Of a stretch of DNA of 42,476 bases, positions 24,615 through 33,820 are shown piece after piece. The stretch lies in assembly GCA_017407225.1 (NCBI GenBank), contig JAFQWY010000102.1, positions 1-42,476 on the forward strand, in the 5' to 3' direction. The stretch's first letter is position 1, and every line of letters starts with the position of its first letter. Below the pieces are notes generated by a model. It saw only the letters and a list, made by a program, of their open reading frames with translations, was not told the DNA's origin and ran no database searches. This stretch comes from Clostridia bacterium (GTDB lineage: Bacteria; Bacillota; Clostridia; Oscillospirales; CAG-272). A program made the translations under genes and the position numbers.

Positions 24615-24665
24615 CATTGTAAGCAATCGCATATATGTGCAATCACAGACACAGGAGGTATCCCC

Positions 24666-26906
24666 ATGAAAAAGCTTGCATCCCTCATTCTCACCGCGCT
24701 GATTCTCACATCCTGCAATACAGCTCCGCAGGCTGAAACCTCCGGAAAAAACGTTGTCGAAGTCATCACGGAAAACATCATGGAGGACAGCCACGCCCAC
24801 AGCATTGACGTGGAGTTCAGAACCATCCGCGGATATATCTTCTCCTCCATGAAGGAGACTCTGCAGCTCACGGAATATCTGGACGAGTGGCAGACCACCA
24901 TGAGTCTGACCGGTCCCGCCGTCACCATAGAAGGTGAAAAAATCTATGTCTGCCACCGATATCCGCCGGAAGTGGTGGCATCGGGTCCGAAAAGTGAGGA
25001 AGAGCCCTACATATTCGCACTGGAAGACCGGATTCAGGACTACCAGAACGAGATTCTGGTGTACACCGAAGGAACCGATAAGCCGGAAATCATCCCCCTG
25101 ACCGGTCTGGATCAGCGGTACATCTTCGACAGCATCGACTACGACAGCATCCGTGATGTGTTCACCCTCGCGGTCAGACCCACCCGTGTAAAGGGATCCG
25201 ATCCCGAGCGCATGGATATGCAGATTATGGAGTTTGACTCCGCAGGCGCCCTGATCCGCCGCACAAGTCTCACCCATCCCGGCTTTACGTTCTACACGGC
25301 ATGGCACTTCATCGGAGACGAGCTGTATTTCAATGTCCAGCCGGAAACCATGACGGGAACCGTGGATCCCGCCTATTACCACGACCTTGACGCCGACTAC
25401 ACCGTATACCGCTGCGATCCGTGGACGGGGGAAATGACCGAAATTCTCACAGGAATCCAATACTTCACCGCACAGGATGACAAGCTCCTTTATCTCACCC
25501 AGGTTCTCACGGAAGACTATCAATGGGAACAGGCGCTTCTGTACTGGAATCCCGCCGACGGAACCTCGGAAAATCTGGGAGAGCTGATTCCGGAGCATCT
25601 TGTCCCCTTTTCTGTCGGTCAGGTTTTCGAGGCAGGATATAATGATGCCTCCGGACTTCTCTACTGCAACGACGGTTACGGACTGAAGGCATACCGTCCC
25701 GGAGACGAAGAAGCGGTCACCATTCTCGCAAAAGGTCCCGCTCAGGATAACTCCGACACCACCTCCCTGGAGCCTCTGCAGATCACGGACAGCCGCATGG
25801 TCGTAAAGGACGGGAACCACCGGGTGCTGATCTACGAGCTGCCCGAGGTACCCGTCTCCGTGGATGCCAATAACGTGCCGCTGAATTTCTGCCTGTTCAA
25901 TCCCCTTTCCTCCGCCGCCGACCTGCACGCAGATCTGTTCCGGGTGATGCACATGAGCGGATACCCGTCGAAGGCTGCCGTGACCTATGAATCGAAGGAC
26001 GAGGCCGAATACGCTTTCACCATGGCGAAGAAGCTCCTTGCCGGGGACACCGACTTCGATATCTTTATGGTAACCACCGAAATGTCCCAGCTTCTCAAGG
26101 AAGGCTACTACGAAAATCTGGCGGAATACGACATCCTTGACGAAGTCTATGCCTCCATGATCCCCGGCGTGAAGCGGCTCTGCACCGTGGGAAAAACCGC
26201 CGCCCTCTACCCGCTCACTCTCAATACGGATATGCTCCGAGTGACCGGGGACAGCGATCTTCCCGCCACGTTTACCGGACTGCGGAATTACACCGGCGGC
26301 ACTCTCCTCTCCGCCTACAATCTCCGGAATCTGACCCTGCCCTGGTTCGAGCAGTTCGCGTCCAACTACATGTCGCAGGACATGGACGACGAGACAGCAA
26401 AGGAAGATCTGACAGCCCTGTACGAAACGGCACTCAGTCTCCGTGACACCTGTTATCTCGGAAACAATTTCACTTCCCAGAAAACAGCGGTAAAGGTGTC
26501 CCGGAACACGGGAAAGAGCGGATCCCTTCCTGCCGGCACATCGGTTCTGCCCATGCTTCCGGTGACGGAAAACTATGCGCCCGCCGTGGAAGGCTCCTTC
26601 TATGCCGTCAATCCCAATTCTCCGAACAAGGAGCTTGCCGCCGTCTTCCTCGCCGGTATGGCGTACCTGGACGGATATTCCAATCTTTTCGATACCTGGA
26701 AAGAGGATATGACCTACGGGGAGGGCAGCGAAGCCACCTTTGACCTGTATAAGTCCCAGATCGCATCCGGAGTCCGTCACTGTCATCTTCCCGATCTGTT
26801 TGATATGCTGACTACCCATTTCGACGGACTGGAAGCCGGCACCGTCACCGTGGAAGACGCGGTCACCGAGCTGTTCCGGTATGTGAAAATGGTGAAATAC
26901 GAGTAA
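24666..26906 (+). CDS. Propeller/SBP-like lipoprotein (array gene 7)
   Basis: 746 residues, ATG with ACAGGAGGT RBS. Lipobox LTSC, C17. The N-terminal half contains GYIFSSMKETLQLTEYLDEW, PAVTIEGEKIYVCHRYPPEV and EIIPLTGLDQRYIFDSIDYD, the family pattern shared with genes 4 and 8-10. The solute-binding-like half has AFTMAKKLLAGDTDFDIFMV (G460 onward), MIPGVKRLCTVGKTAALYP and FYAVNPNSPNKELAAVFLAG; it ends YVKMVKYE. Gene 8 starts 19 nt after its stop. Its DNA around the NPNSPNKELAAVFLA segment is nearly the same as in gene 8, consistent with exchange between neighbours. Confidence 0.85.
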   Translation: MKKLASLILTALILTSCNTAPQAETSGKNVVEVITENIMEDSHAHSIDVEFRTIRGYIFSSMKETLQLTEYLDEWQTTMSLTGPAVTIEGEKIYVCHRYPPEVVASGPKSEEEPYIFALEDRIQDYQNEILVYTEGTDKPEIIPLTGLDQRYIFDSIDYDSIRDVFTLAVRPTRVKGSDPERMDMQIMEFDSAGALIRRTSLTHPGFTFYTAWHFIGDELYFNVQPETMTGTVDPAYYHDLDADYTVYRCDPWTGEMTEILTGIQYFTAQDDKLLYLTQVLTEDYQWEQALLYWNPADGTSENLGELIPEHLVPFSVGQVFEAGYNDASGLLYCNDGYGLKAYRPGDEEAVTILAKGPAQDNSDTTSLEPLQITDSRMVVKDGNHRVLIYELPEVPVSVDANNVPLNFCLFNPLSSAADLHADLFRVMHMSGYPSKAAVTYESKDEAEYAFTMAKKLLAGDTDFDIFMVTTEMSQLLKEGYYENLAEYDILDEVYASMIPGVKRLCTVGKTAALYPLTLNTDMLRVTGDSDLPATFTGLRNYTGGTLLSAYNLRNLTLPWFEQFASNYMSQDMDDETAKEDLTALYETALSLRDTCYLGNNFTSQKTAVKVSRNTGKSGSLPAGTSVLPMLPVTENYAPAVEGSFYAVNPNSPNKELAAVFLAGMAYLDGYSNLFDTWKEDMTYGEGSEATFDLYKSQIASGVRHCHLPDLFDMLTTHFDGLEAGTVTVEDAVTELFRYVKMVKYE

Positions 26907-26925
26907 ACTACAGGAGGATATACCC

Positions 26926-29169
26926 ATGAAAAAGATCACATCCCTCATTCTCGCCGCACTGATTCTCGTTTCCTGCACCCCGGACAAAACACCCGGTGAA
27001 ACCCGGGACACCGCAGAAAAAACCGCCCGGGAAGAAACCGTTTATGATATGTCCCATGTACAGCTCCGGGAAATCCGGGGGTATATGTCCGCATCCCTCC
27101 CCCACACCGCGCAGATCGCGGAATTCCGGGACGACGGTGAAACCTTCCTCAGCACCACTGCTCCCATGATCTGCATCAGCGGGGACAAAATCTACGTCCT
27201 GCGCCGGTACCCGGCAGAAGCCGTCGCCGCCGGAAAGGATGCGGTTATGCAGTTTGAAATCGGCGCCACCGCAGCAGACTACTCCAATGTCATCGAGGTC
27301 TATACTGGTCATAATTACGATGCCGAACCGGAGCTGATCCCCCTCACCGGACACGCCGACAAGATGCTCCGTCTGGACAATTTCGAATACCTCCCCGACA
27401 GCGGCACCTTCCTCGCCGTGCAGTTCAATTACCATATTTCCCTCCCCAAAGTTCTGACTGCGTATACCTTTGATTCCACGGGAAAGCTGCTGGATTCCAC
27501 GGAATTTGCTCCCGGTCACTACGCCTACAGCATCCTGACAAAGAAAACGCTCCTGAACGGCAGTCTGTACTACCCTTACGGCTCCTCTGATCAGTACTCT
27601 CCGGCCGGATCCGCCCTGTACCGGTACGATATTGAATCAGGTGAGGAAACCATGGCGGCACAGAAAATTCACGGATTCACCCCGCAGGACGGCAAAATGC
27701 TGTACATCACGTCTTCCATGAACGATGAATTCGAGAATGTGTTCTCCCTCATGGAATACGATCCCGTCACCGGAAAGACCGCGAAGCTGGGGGAGCTGGC
27801 GTTCGCATCGCAGAAAAATCTGATTACCGCAAACTCATGGTTCACCTTCGCGTACGACTATGACTCCTCCATGCTGTATTTCGCCCAGAATTCTTCCAAT
27901 GATTCCATTCCCGTGGGAATCCGCGCCAATCATCTGGGAGATGAGAAGCTTTCTCAGGTTCTCGTGTCCACGGAGGATGACCAGCGCATGGCGGAAATAC
28001 GTCTCACCGACGGGTACCTGACCGTGCAGGCGGGCAACAATCAGGTGGAAATCTACAGCCTCCCCGAAACCGTGGTATCCATTGACGAAGCCATGGAACC
28101 TCTCCGGTTCTGTCTGAGCAATACCTCCTCCATCATGGGCTACCGCTCCGATGTCTTCCGTCTGATGGAGATGAGCGGATACCCCGCCCGTCCGGAAGCC
28201 GGCTATCTCTGCACCGATCCCGACGAATACGCCAACACCATGGCGAAAAAGCTCCTTGCCGGGGATACGGACTTCGATATCTTCATGATAACCACGGAAA
28301 TGTACGGACTGATGAAGGAAGGTTACCTTGAAAGCCTCGGCGGATATTCCCTCCTGAACGACTATTATGACCGCATGATCCCGGGCATGAAAAAGCTGTG
28401 CAGTGTGGGAACCACTGCCGCCCTGATTCCGGTGGATCTGCGGCTCAGTGCCCTCCGCGTCAACGGCAGTCTGACAGATCTGCCCGCGGAAATGCCCAAA
28501 ACCTTCCCCGAGCTGACCGCGCTGTCCTCCTCCCTCTCCCTGAGCGGAAACGCCCGGTTCATGGCGGAATACAATCTTTTCAACATGACTGCTCCGTGGT
28601 TTGAGCAGATCGCATCCAACTGCATCATGGGTGACATGGACGACGAACAGGTGAAGGAGGATCTGATCCGCCTGTATGAAATCAGCCGTACCCTCTCCTC
28701 CGATTCCTGCGCATTCGGCAGTGACTATCAGGACTGCAAACCCGTCTTCGATATTGTCAACAGCTCCGGCAGAAACACCCGTCTCGCGGAAAACTGCTTC
28801 CTCCTGCCCGTTCTGCCCATGACCGACGCCTACGGGCAAGTGGTCGAAGGCTCCTTCTACGCCGTCAATCCCAATTCACCGAACAAGGAGCTTGCCGCCG
28901 TCTTCCTTGCCGCTCACCTGTATCATGCCGAAAAAGATTACGCTCAGTATTTTGACAAATGGGACGACAATGTCTTCTACGCGGCCGGAAGCGAGCAGAC
29001 GTATGAGCTGTACAAATCCCAGATCGCATCCGCAGTGCTGTACTACGACACGGATGAGCTGAACTACATGATCCGGACTCATCTGGACGGCATCGTCTCC
29101 GGCACCGTAACGCCCGAGGCTGCCGCAGATGAGCTGTTCCGTCACCTGAAAATGATAAAGTACGAATAA
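26926..29169 (+). CDS. Propeller/SBP-like lipoprotein (array gene 8)
   Basis: 747 residues, the longest lipoprotein of the array, ATG with AGGAGG RBS. Signal MKKITSLILAALILVSC, C17, is almost the same in genes 9 and 10. The blade-like part has DKIYVLRRYPAEAVAAGKDA, EVYTGHNYDAEPELIPLTGH and FEYLPDSGTFLAV. The solute-binding-like half has ANTMAKKLLAGDTDFDIFMI (GDTDFD 446-451), MIPGMKKLCSVGTTAALIP and FYAVNPNSPNKELAAVFLAA. It ends LKMIKYE; its last codons, the gap and the next signal peptide form a segment repeated at the gene 9/10 junction. Confidence 0.85.
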   Translation: MKKITSLILAALILVSCTPDKTPGETRDTAEKTAREETVYDMSHVQLREIRGYMSASLPHTAQIAEFRDDGETFLSTTAPMICISGDKIYVLRRYPAEAVAAGKDAVMQFEIGATAADYSNVIEVYTGHNYDAEPELIPLTGHADKMLRLDNFEYLPDSGTFLAVQFNYHISLPKVLTAYTFDSTGKLLDSTEFAPGHYAYSILTKKTLLNGSLYYPYGSSDQYSPAGSALYRYDIESGEETMAAQKIHGFTPQDGKMLYITSSMNDEFENVFSLMEYDPVTGKTAKLGELAFASQKNLITANSWFTFAYDYDSSMLYFAQNSSNDSIPVGIRANHLGDEKLSQVLVSTEDDQRMAEIRLTDGYLTVQAGNNQVEIYSLPETVVSIDEAMEPLRFCLSNTSSIMGYRSDVFRLMEMSGYPARPEAGYLCTDPDEYANTMAKKLLAGDTDFDIFMITTEMYGLMKEGYLESLGGYSLLNDYYDRMIPGMKKLCSVGTTAALIPVDLRLSALRVNGSLTDLPAEMPKTFPELTALSSSLSLSGNARFMAEYNLFNMTAPWFEQIASNCIMGDMDDEQVKEDLIRLYEISRTLSSDSCAFGSDYQDCKPVFDIVNSSGRNTRLAENCFLLPVLPMTDAYGQVVEGSFYAVNPNSPNKELAAVFLAAHLYHAEKDYAQYFDKWDDNVFYAAGSEQTYELYKSQIASAVLYYDTDELNYMIRTHLDGIVSGTVTPEAAADELFRHLKMIKYE

Positions 29170-29236
29170 TCCCGACGATGACTCCAAGGAGGATATACCC
29201 ATGAAAAAGATCACACCCCTCATTCTCGCCGCACTG
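29083..29236 (+). repeat. Near-identical gene-junction segment, copy 1 (genes 8/9)
   Basis: 154 bp covering the last ~28 codons of gene 8, the 31-nt gap with RBS, and the first 12 codons of gene 9. It matches 31349-31502 at 148 of 154 positions (hand count) without gaps. It points to tandem duplication of a whole gene unit or gene conversion. Confidence 0.75.
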
Positions 29237-31435
29237 ATTCTCGTTTCCTGCACCGCGGAAACACCGCAGTCCGAAACCGGCAGCGAATCCGGAAATAACG
29301 CTGACAGTACCGGTTCCGGTTACCTCTATCCCATGGAGGAGTTTGAAGTCACCCGCATCGATCACTATCTCTCCACCTCCCTGACCGAGACCGCGCAGAT
29401 TGCAAAATTCCGGGATCAGGAGCAATGCGGATTCTGGACTACAGCGCCCATGGTGCAGATTGTGGGAGACAAAACCTACGTGATGCGCCGTTTTCCGGAG
29501 GAGATCATCGGAATGGATCCTGTCGGTAATTTCTTCGCCGGAGAAGAGGCGAAAAACCACAGCAATCAGGTTGAAATCTACACAGGCGGCAATTACGATA
29601 CCCCCGCCGAGGTCATTACCTTCACCGGCCACTCTGACAGAATGCACCGCTTCGATGCCTTTGAATACCTCCCGGACACGGATACCTTTATCACCCTGGA
29701 GCTGTACTACACCATTGACCCGGAGCCTGTTTTCACCATCCGCACCTTTGACGGGGAAGGCAGGTTTCTCTCCGGGGAGGACATCACGCCTCCCAATCTT
29801 GACCGGAACGATTACCCCTATATCGAACTGTGCTTCGCGGGCGGAGATCTCTACTTCATGAAGCAGGAAACCTCCCTCTACCGCTATGACTTTGACACGG
29901 ACACCGAAACCCTCGTCAACAGCGGCATCAACGGCTTCACGGTCTCGGACGGAAAACCGGTCTACATCCGCCATGCGGAAAACGACAACTTCGAGATTGA
30001 ATTCCGGATCTGCGAATACGATCCGGTGCAGAAGAAGAGCTTCGTTCTCGGCAAGCTGGCCTGCAATCCCGAAGACCAGCGGATAGGAAAGGATACCCGG
30101 ATCCAGATCGCTTACGACCGGGTGCGCAAAACCCTGTACTATTCTCCCTCAGTCGGCTACCTCAACCTCCCCTTCGGAATCCGCGCCGCCAGACTGGACG
30201 GGGATACCTACGAGCAGGTTCTTGCCGTCACACAATCCGGGCAGTACATCAAACAGCTGCAGATTTACGGCGATACCCTTCTGCTGCGTGTGGGAAACAA
30301 TCAGGTTCTCCTGTACGAAGTGCCGGAGACGCCCGTTTCCTACAACCGGGATATGCAGACTCTGAACTTCTGCCTGTACGATATGCATCTCACAACCCTG
30401 GACGGATACGAAGCCGATGTGTTCTCTCTGATGGAAATGAGCGGCACCATGGCAAAGGCGGGCGGCACCTATCTGAGCAATGATCCCGAAGAATACGCCT
30501 TCACCATGGCGAAAAAGCTCATGGCAGGAGACACGGATTTCGATATTTTTTATGTGAATACGGAAATGGCGTCCCTGCTGAAGGAGGGTTATTACGAGAA
30601 CCTGCAGCAGTACCGTCCGCTGGATGAAGCCGTGAGTGCCATGATTCCGGGCGTGAAGGATCTGTGCACCCTCGGAGACACCCTCGCCCTCTTCCCCCTC
30701 TATCTGAATGTGGATCTGATGCAGGTGCACAGCCACCGGGTGGGCGGTGAAATTCCGGCACTTTCCTCCTTCTCCGAGCTGGTGAAACTGGCGGATCAGC
30801 TGGATTACGCCAACTCCAACGTGAAGCTGATGACGGAGTACAGCCATCTGAACATGGTTCTGCCCTGGTTTGAGCAGTATGTGTCCAATTTCATGGAATC
30901 CGTCGTGGAGGATGAGCAAGCAAAGACCGATCTGACCGAACTGTACCGCAGCACCGCCGAACTCATGGCAGGATCCCATACCGGACACGGCAAAAACTAT
31001 GCAGGGTACCAGCCCGTGTTCCGGATCGCGCGCAATCAGGGACAGGCCCAGGACGTTCCGGAAGGCAGGGCAATTCTTCCCATCGTTCCCGCCGCGCCCG
31101 GATACCGTCAGTCCGTGGAGGGTCAGTTCTACGCCATCAATCCCAATTCACCGAACAAGGAGCTTGCCGCAAAGTTCCTCATCTGCCGGACGGCAATGAA
31201 CAGCACCGGAAATCTGACCGGGCTCCGTGACGAAATCGCCTCCTATCCCGAAGGCAGTGAGCTCGGTGAGGCTCTCTACCGTCAGCAGATTCTGGGCGGT
31301 GTCCTTGCATGGAATGTATCCGATCTGCGCGAACGGGTGAGACAGCACCTGGACGGCATCGTCTCCGGCACCGTAACCCCTGAGGCCGCCGCAGATGAGC
31401 TGTTCCGTCACCTGAAAATGATAAAGTACGAATAA
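29201..31435 (+). CDS. Propeller/SBP-like lipoprotein (array gene 9, close paralogue of gene 10)
   Basis: 744 residues, ATG with AAGGAGG RBS, 31 nt after gene 8. Lipobox LVSC, C17. After a short S/G/N-rich linker comes GYLYPMEEFEVTRIDHYLST and APMVQIVGDKTYVMRRFPEE, shared almost exactly with gene 10. The middle blades (DLYFMKQETSLYRYDFDTDT; DTLLLRVGNNQVLLYEVPET) are well formed. The solute-binding-like half has AFTMAKKLMAGDTDFDIFYV (G443 onward), MIPGVKDLCTLGDTLALFP and FYAINPNSPNKELAAKFL. The C-terminus is the same as in gene 8 (LKMIKYE). Confidence 0.85.
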   Translation: MKKITPLILAALILVSCTAETPQSETGSESGNNADSTGSGYLYPMEEFEVTRIDHYLSTSLTETAQIAKFRDQEQCGFWTTAPMVQIVGDKTYVMRRFPEEIIGMDPVGNFFAGEEAKNHSNQVEIYTGGNYDTPAEVITFTGHSDRMHRFDAFEYLPDTDTFITLELYYTIDPEPVFTIRTFDGEGRFLSGEDITPPNLDRNDYPYIELCFAGGDLYFMKQETSLYRYDFDTDTETLVNSGINGFTVSDGKPVYIRHAENDNFEIEFRICEYDPVQKKSFVLGKLACNPEDQRIGKDTRIQIAYDRVRKTLYYSPSVGYLNLPFGIRAARLDGDTYEQVLAVTQSGQYIKQLQIYGDTLLLRVGNNQVLLYEVPETPVSYNRDMQTLNFCLYDMHLTTLDGYEADVFSLMEMSGTMAKAGGTYLSNDPEEYAFTMAKKLMAGDTDFDIFYVNTEMASLLKEGYYENLQQYRPLDEAVSAMIPGVKDLCTLGDTLALFPLYLNVDLMQVHSHRVGGEIPALSSFSELVKLADQLDYANSNVKLMTEYSHLNMVLPWFEQYVSNFMESVVEDEQAKTDLTELYRSTAELMAGSHTGHGKNYAGYQPVFRIARNQGQAQDVPEGRAILPIVPAAPGYRQSVEGQFYAINPNSPNKELAAKFLICRTAMNSTGNLTGLRDEIASYPEGSELGEALYRQQILGGVLAWNVSDLRERVRQHLDGIVSGTVTPEAAADELFRHLKMIKYE

Positions 31436-31502
31436 TCCCGCCGATGACTCCAAGGAGGATATACCTATGAAAAAGATCACATCCCTCATTCTCGCCGCAC
31501 TG
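31349..31502 (+). repeat. Near-identical gene-junction segment, copy 2 (genes 9/10)
   Basis: Partner of 29083-29236, covering the end of gene 9, the gap and the start of gene 10. Of the six differences, three fall in the coding end, two in the gap and one in the new signal peptide. Confidence 0.75.
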
Positions 31503-33695
31503 CTGCTTGTTTCCTGCACCGCGGATACCCAGCCCGGCGAAACCGAAGAAACCGCCGCCACCGGTTACCTTTATCCCATGGAGGATTTTGAAGTTACCCG
31601 CATCGATCACTATCTCTCCACCTCCCTGACCGAGACCGCGCAGATTGCGGAATTCCGGGCTGCGGATGACTGCGGAATGTGGACCAGCGCACCCATGGTG
31701 CAGATTGTGGGTGACAAAACCTACGTCATGCGCCGCTTCCCTGCAGAGATCATCGGATTTGACAATATCCATCAATTCGCCTATGCTGAAACCACGGGGG
31801 ACCATGTCAATCAGATTGAGATCTACTCGGGGGGCAATTACGGCACTCCTTCCCAGGTTATCCCCCTCACCGGGCACGCCGATAAAATGCTCCGCTTTGA
31901 CGAATTCGAGTACCTCCCCGACAGCGATACCTTCGTGACCCTGCAGGTCAATTACCACATTGATCTTCCTCAGGTTTTCATCGCCCGTACCTTTGACGGG
32001 GAGGGAAAAATGCTGACAGAGAAGGAGTTTGCACCGCCCAGTATGGATCCGGAGCAATACCCCTTTATTGATATGCGCCTCATGGGCGGAGATCTCTACT
32101 TCATGAAGCAGGAAACCTCCCTGTACCGCTATGACATTGATTCCGGCACCGAAACCGTCGTCAACGGCGGCATCAACGGCTACACGGTCTCGGACGGAAA
32201 GATCGTCTATGTCCGTCATGCTACAAACGCCGACTATGAGCTGGAATACCGGATCTGCGAATACGATCCGGCGCAGGATCTGAGCTTTATTCTCGGCAAG
32301 CTGGCCTGTGATCCCAAAGGTCAGCTGATCTCCAGGGATACATGGCTGGACATCGCCTACGACCGGGAGAACAAAATCCTCTATTACTCTCCCGGTGTAT
32401 CCAGCGCGAACATGCCACGGGGAATCCGCGCCGCGAAGCTGAATGACGAGAAATTCGTGCAGGTTCTGACGACCTCGGAGAGCATGCAGTTCATCAAATG
32501 GCTGGAAATCTCCGGCGGACAGCTCATGATGCAGGTGGGCAACAACCAGATTCTCCTGTACGAGGTCCCGGATACACCCACAGCATTCGATGCAGGTGTG
32601 CAGGAGCTGAACTTCTGCCTGTTTTCCATGGATCTGACCACCGCCGACAATTATCAGTCCGATGTTTTCCGCCTCATGGAAATGAGCGGTACCAGTGCAA
32701 AGGCAAAGGGAACCGTGGTCATTCAGAATCTGAACAGCCCGGATGAATACATCAGCATCATGGCGAAGAAGCTGCTGGCAGGGGACACCGACTTCGATAT
32801 CTTTATTGTGACCAATGACATGATGTCTCTTCTGAAGGAGGAGTATTACGAGGATCTGTCACAGTACCGTCTGATTGATGAGTCCGTCAATGACATGATC
32901 CCCGGGGTAAAGGAGCTCTGCACCGTGGGAAATACCCTCGCACTTTGTCCCATTGTCCTGACTCCGCAGATCCTCCGGGTTCAGAACGACCGCATCGCAA
33001 GCGGATACACGCCGCCGTCCTCTTTTGCGGAGCTGGTGAATCTTGCCGGCACCGCAACCCTCAGCGGAAACAACGTGAAGCTCATGTCCGGCTACACCCA
33101 TCTGTGGATGGTTCTGCCCTGGTTTAACCAGTATGCCGCCAATTTTATGGCACGGACCGTGGATGACACGCAGGCAAAAGCAGATCTGACCGGGCTGTAC
33201 CGGAATGCGGCTGAGCTGCTGACCGCAGAATCCGTAGCATACGGTGAGGAGGCGAATTCCCTGAAATCCGCGATGACAACAGCCGACAATTACGGCAAGT
33301 CAGCCGGTGTCCCCGCCGGACAAAGCGTGCTCCCGATCGTTCCCGCTGCCGGGGGATACCGACAGGCCGTGGAAGGCACCTTCTACGCAGTCAATCCCAA
33401 CTCTCCCAACAAGGAGCTTGCCGCAGAATTCCTCGCCTGTGTTCTGGAAAAGGACTGGATGAAAAACGGTCAGCTCTACAATCTGTGGGACGAAAACGTC
33501 ACCTATCAGGAGGGCAGTGAAATCACTTATGCACTCTACATGGAACAGATCGCAGACAGCGTTCTGCAATGGACGATCCCCGGGCTGAACGAATATGTGG
33601 GAGAGCCCCTGACAGACATCATCTCCGGCACCCTTACCCCCGAAGACGCCGCCGAGGAGCTGTTCCGGTATCTGAAAATGATCCGGGATGAGTGA
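31467..33695 (+). CDS. Propeller/SBP-like lipoprotein (array gene 10, close paralogue of gene 9)
   Basis: 742 residues, ATG with AAGGAGG RBS. Lipobox LVSC, C17. The first ~75 mature residues follow gene 9, while the block IPLTGHADKMLRFDEFEYLP is closer to gene 8, so this gene looks mosaic. The solute-binding-like half has a small insertion before the motif (VVIQNLNSPDEY), then SIMAKKLLAGDTDFDIFIVT (G439 onward), MIPGVKELCTVGNTLALCP and FYAVNPNSPNKELAAEFLAC. It ends YLKMIRDE instead of HLKMIKYE. Confidence 0.85.
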   Translation: MKKITSLILAALLLVSCTADTQPGETEETAATGYLYPMEDFEVTRIDHYLSTSLTETAQIAEFRAADDCGMWTSAPMVQIVGDKTYVMRRFPAEIIGFDNIHQFAYAETTGDHVNQIEIYSGGNYGTPSQVIPLTGHADKMLRFDEFEYLPDSDTFVTLQVNYHIDLPQVFIARTFDGEGKMLTEKEFAPPSMDPEQYPFIDMRLMGGDLYFMKQETSLYRYDIDSGTETVVNGGINGYTVSDGKIVYVRHATNADYELEYRICEYDPAQDLSFILGKLACDPKGQLISRDTWLDIAYDRENKILYYSPGVSSANMPRGIRAAKLNDEKFVQVLTTSESMQFIKWLEISGGQLMMQVGNNQILLYEVPDTPTAFDAGVQELNFCLFSMDLTTADNYQSDVFRLMEMSGTSAKAKGTVVIQNLNSPDEYISIMAKKLLAGDTDFDIFIVTNDMMSLLKEEYYEDLSQYRLIDESVNDMIPGVKELCTVGNTLALCPIVLTPQILRVQNDRIASGYTPPSSFAELVNLAGTATLSGNNVKLMSGYTHLWMVLPWFNQYAANFMARTVDDTQAKADLTGLYRNAAELLTAESVAYGEEANSLKSAMTTADNYGKSAGVPAGQSVLPIVPAAGGYRQAVEGTFYAVNPNSPNKELAAEFLACVLEKDWMKNGQLYNLWDENVTYQEGSEITYALYMEQIADSVLQWTIPGLNEYVGEPLTDIISGTLTPEDAAEELFRYLKMIRDE

Positions 33696-33820
33696 TTTCC
33701 CTCCGGCACATGAGATTCTGCCGAAGAAATCGTTTTATCCGTAAAACCGCACGGCAGGGAATATTTCCGCCTTTCCGTTCGTTATGGAATGCAGAAAATT
33801 CCGTATACCGGGAGGTTACC

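Larger units (their letters stand above)
24318..24665. other. 348-nt non-coding region between array genes 6 and 7
   Basis: It holds two 71-bp direct repeats (24320-24390, 24413-24483), a hairpin (24538-24578) and the promoter of gene 7 (24586-24614). The string AATAATTC just before the hairpin (24528-24535) also occurs at the 3' end of array gene 4, where it contains the stop codon. The region may therefore derive from an older gene end. No coding sequence is supported inside it. Confidence 0.7.

Noticed and set aside
24483..27011. Very long antisense reading frame (842 codons) opposite array genes 7 and 8
   Set aside because: It runs through a well-supported lipoprotein gene, has no plausible RBS or domain pattern and is H/G/V-rich. 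Similar frames occur opposite most array genes, so it is a by-product of codon use.
33692..33820. Longer N-terminus for array gene 11
   Set aside because: The extra 43 residues would hide the lipoprotein signal, and ATG 33821 has a strong RBS. The same logic rejects 22149 as the start of gene 6.
33696..33820. Promoter before array gene 11
   Set aside because: No -35/-10 pair with acceptable spacing could be found by eye.
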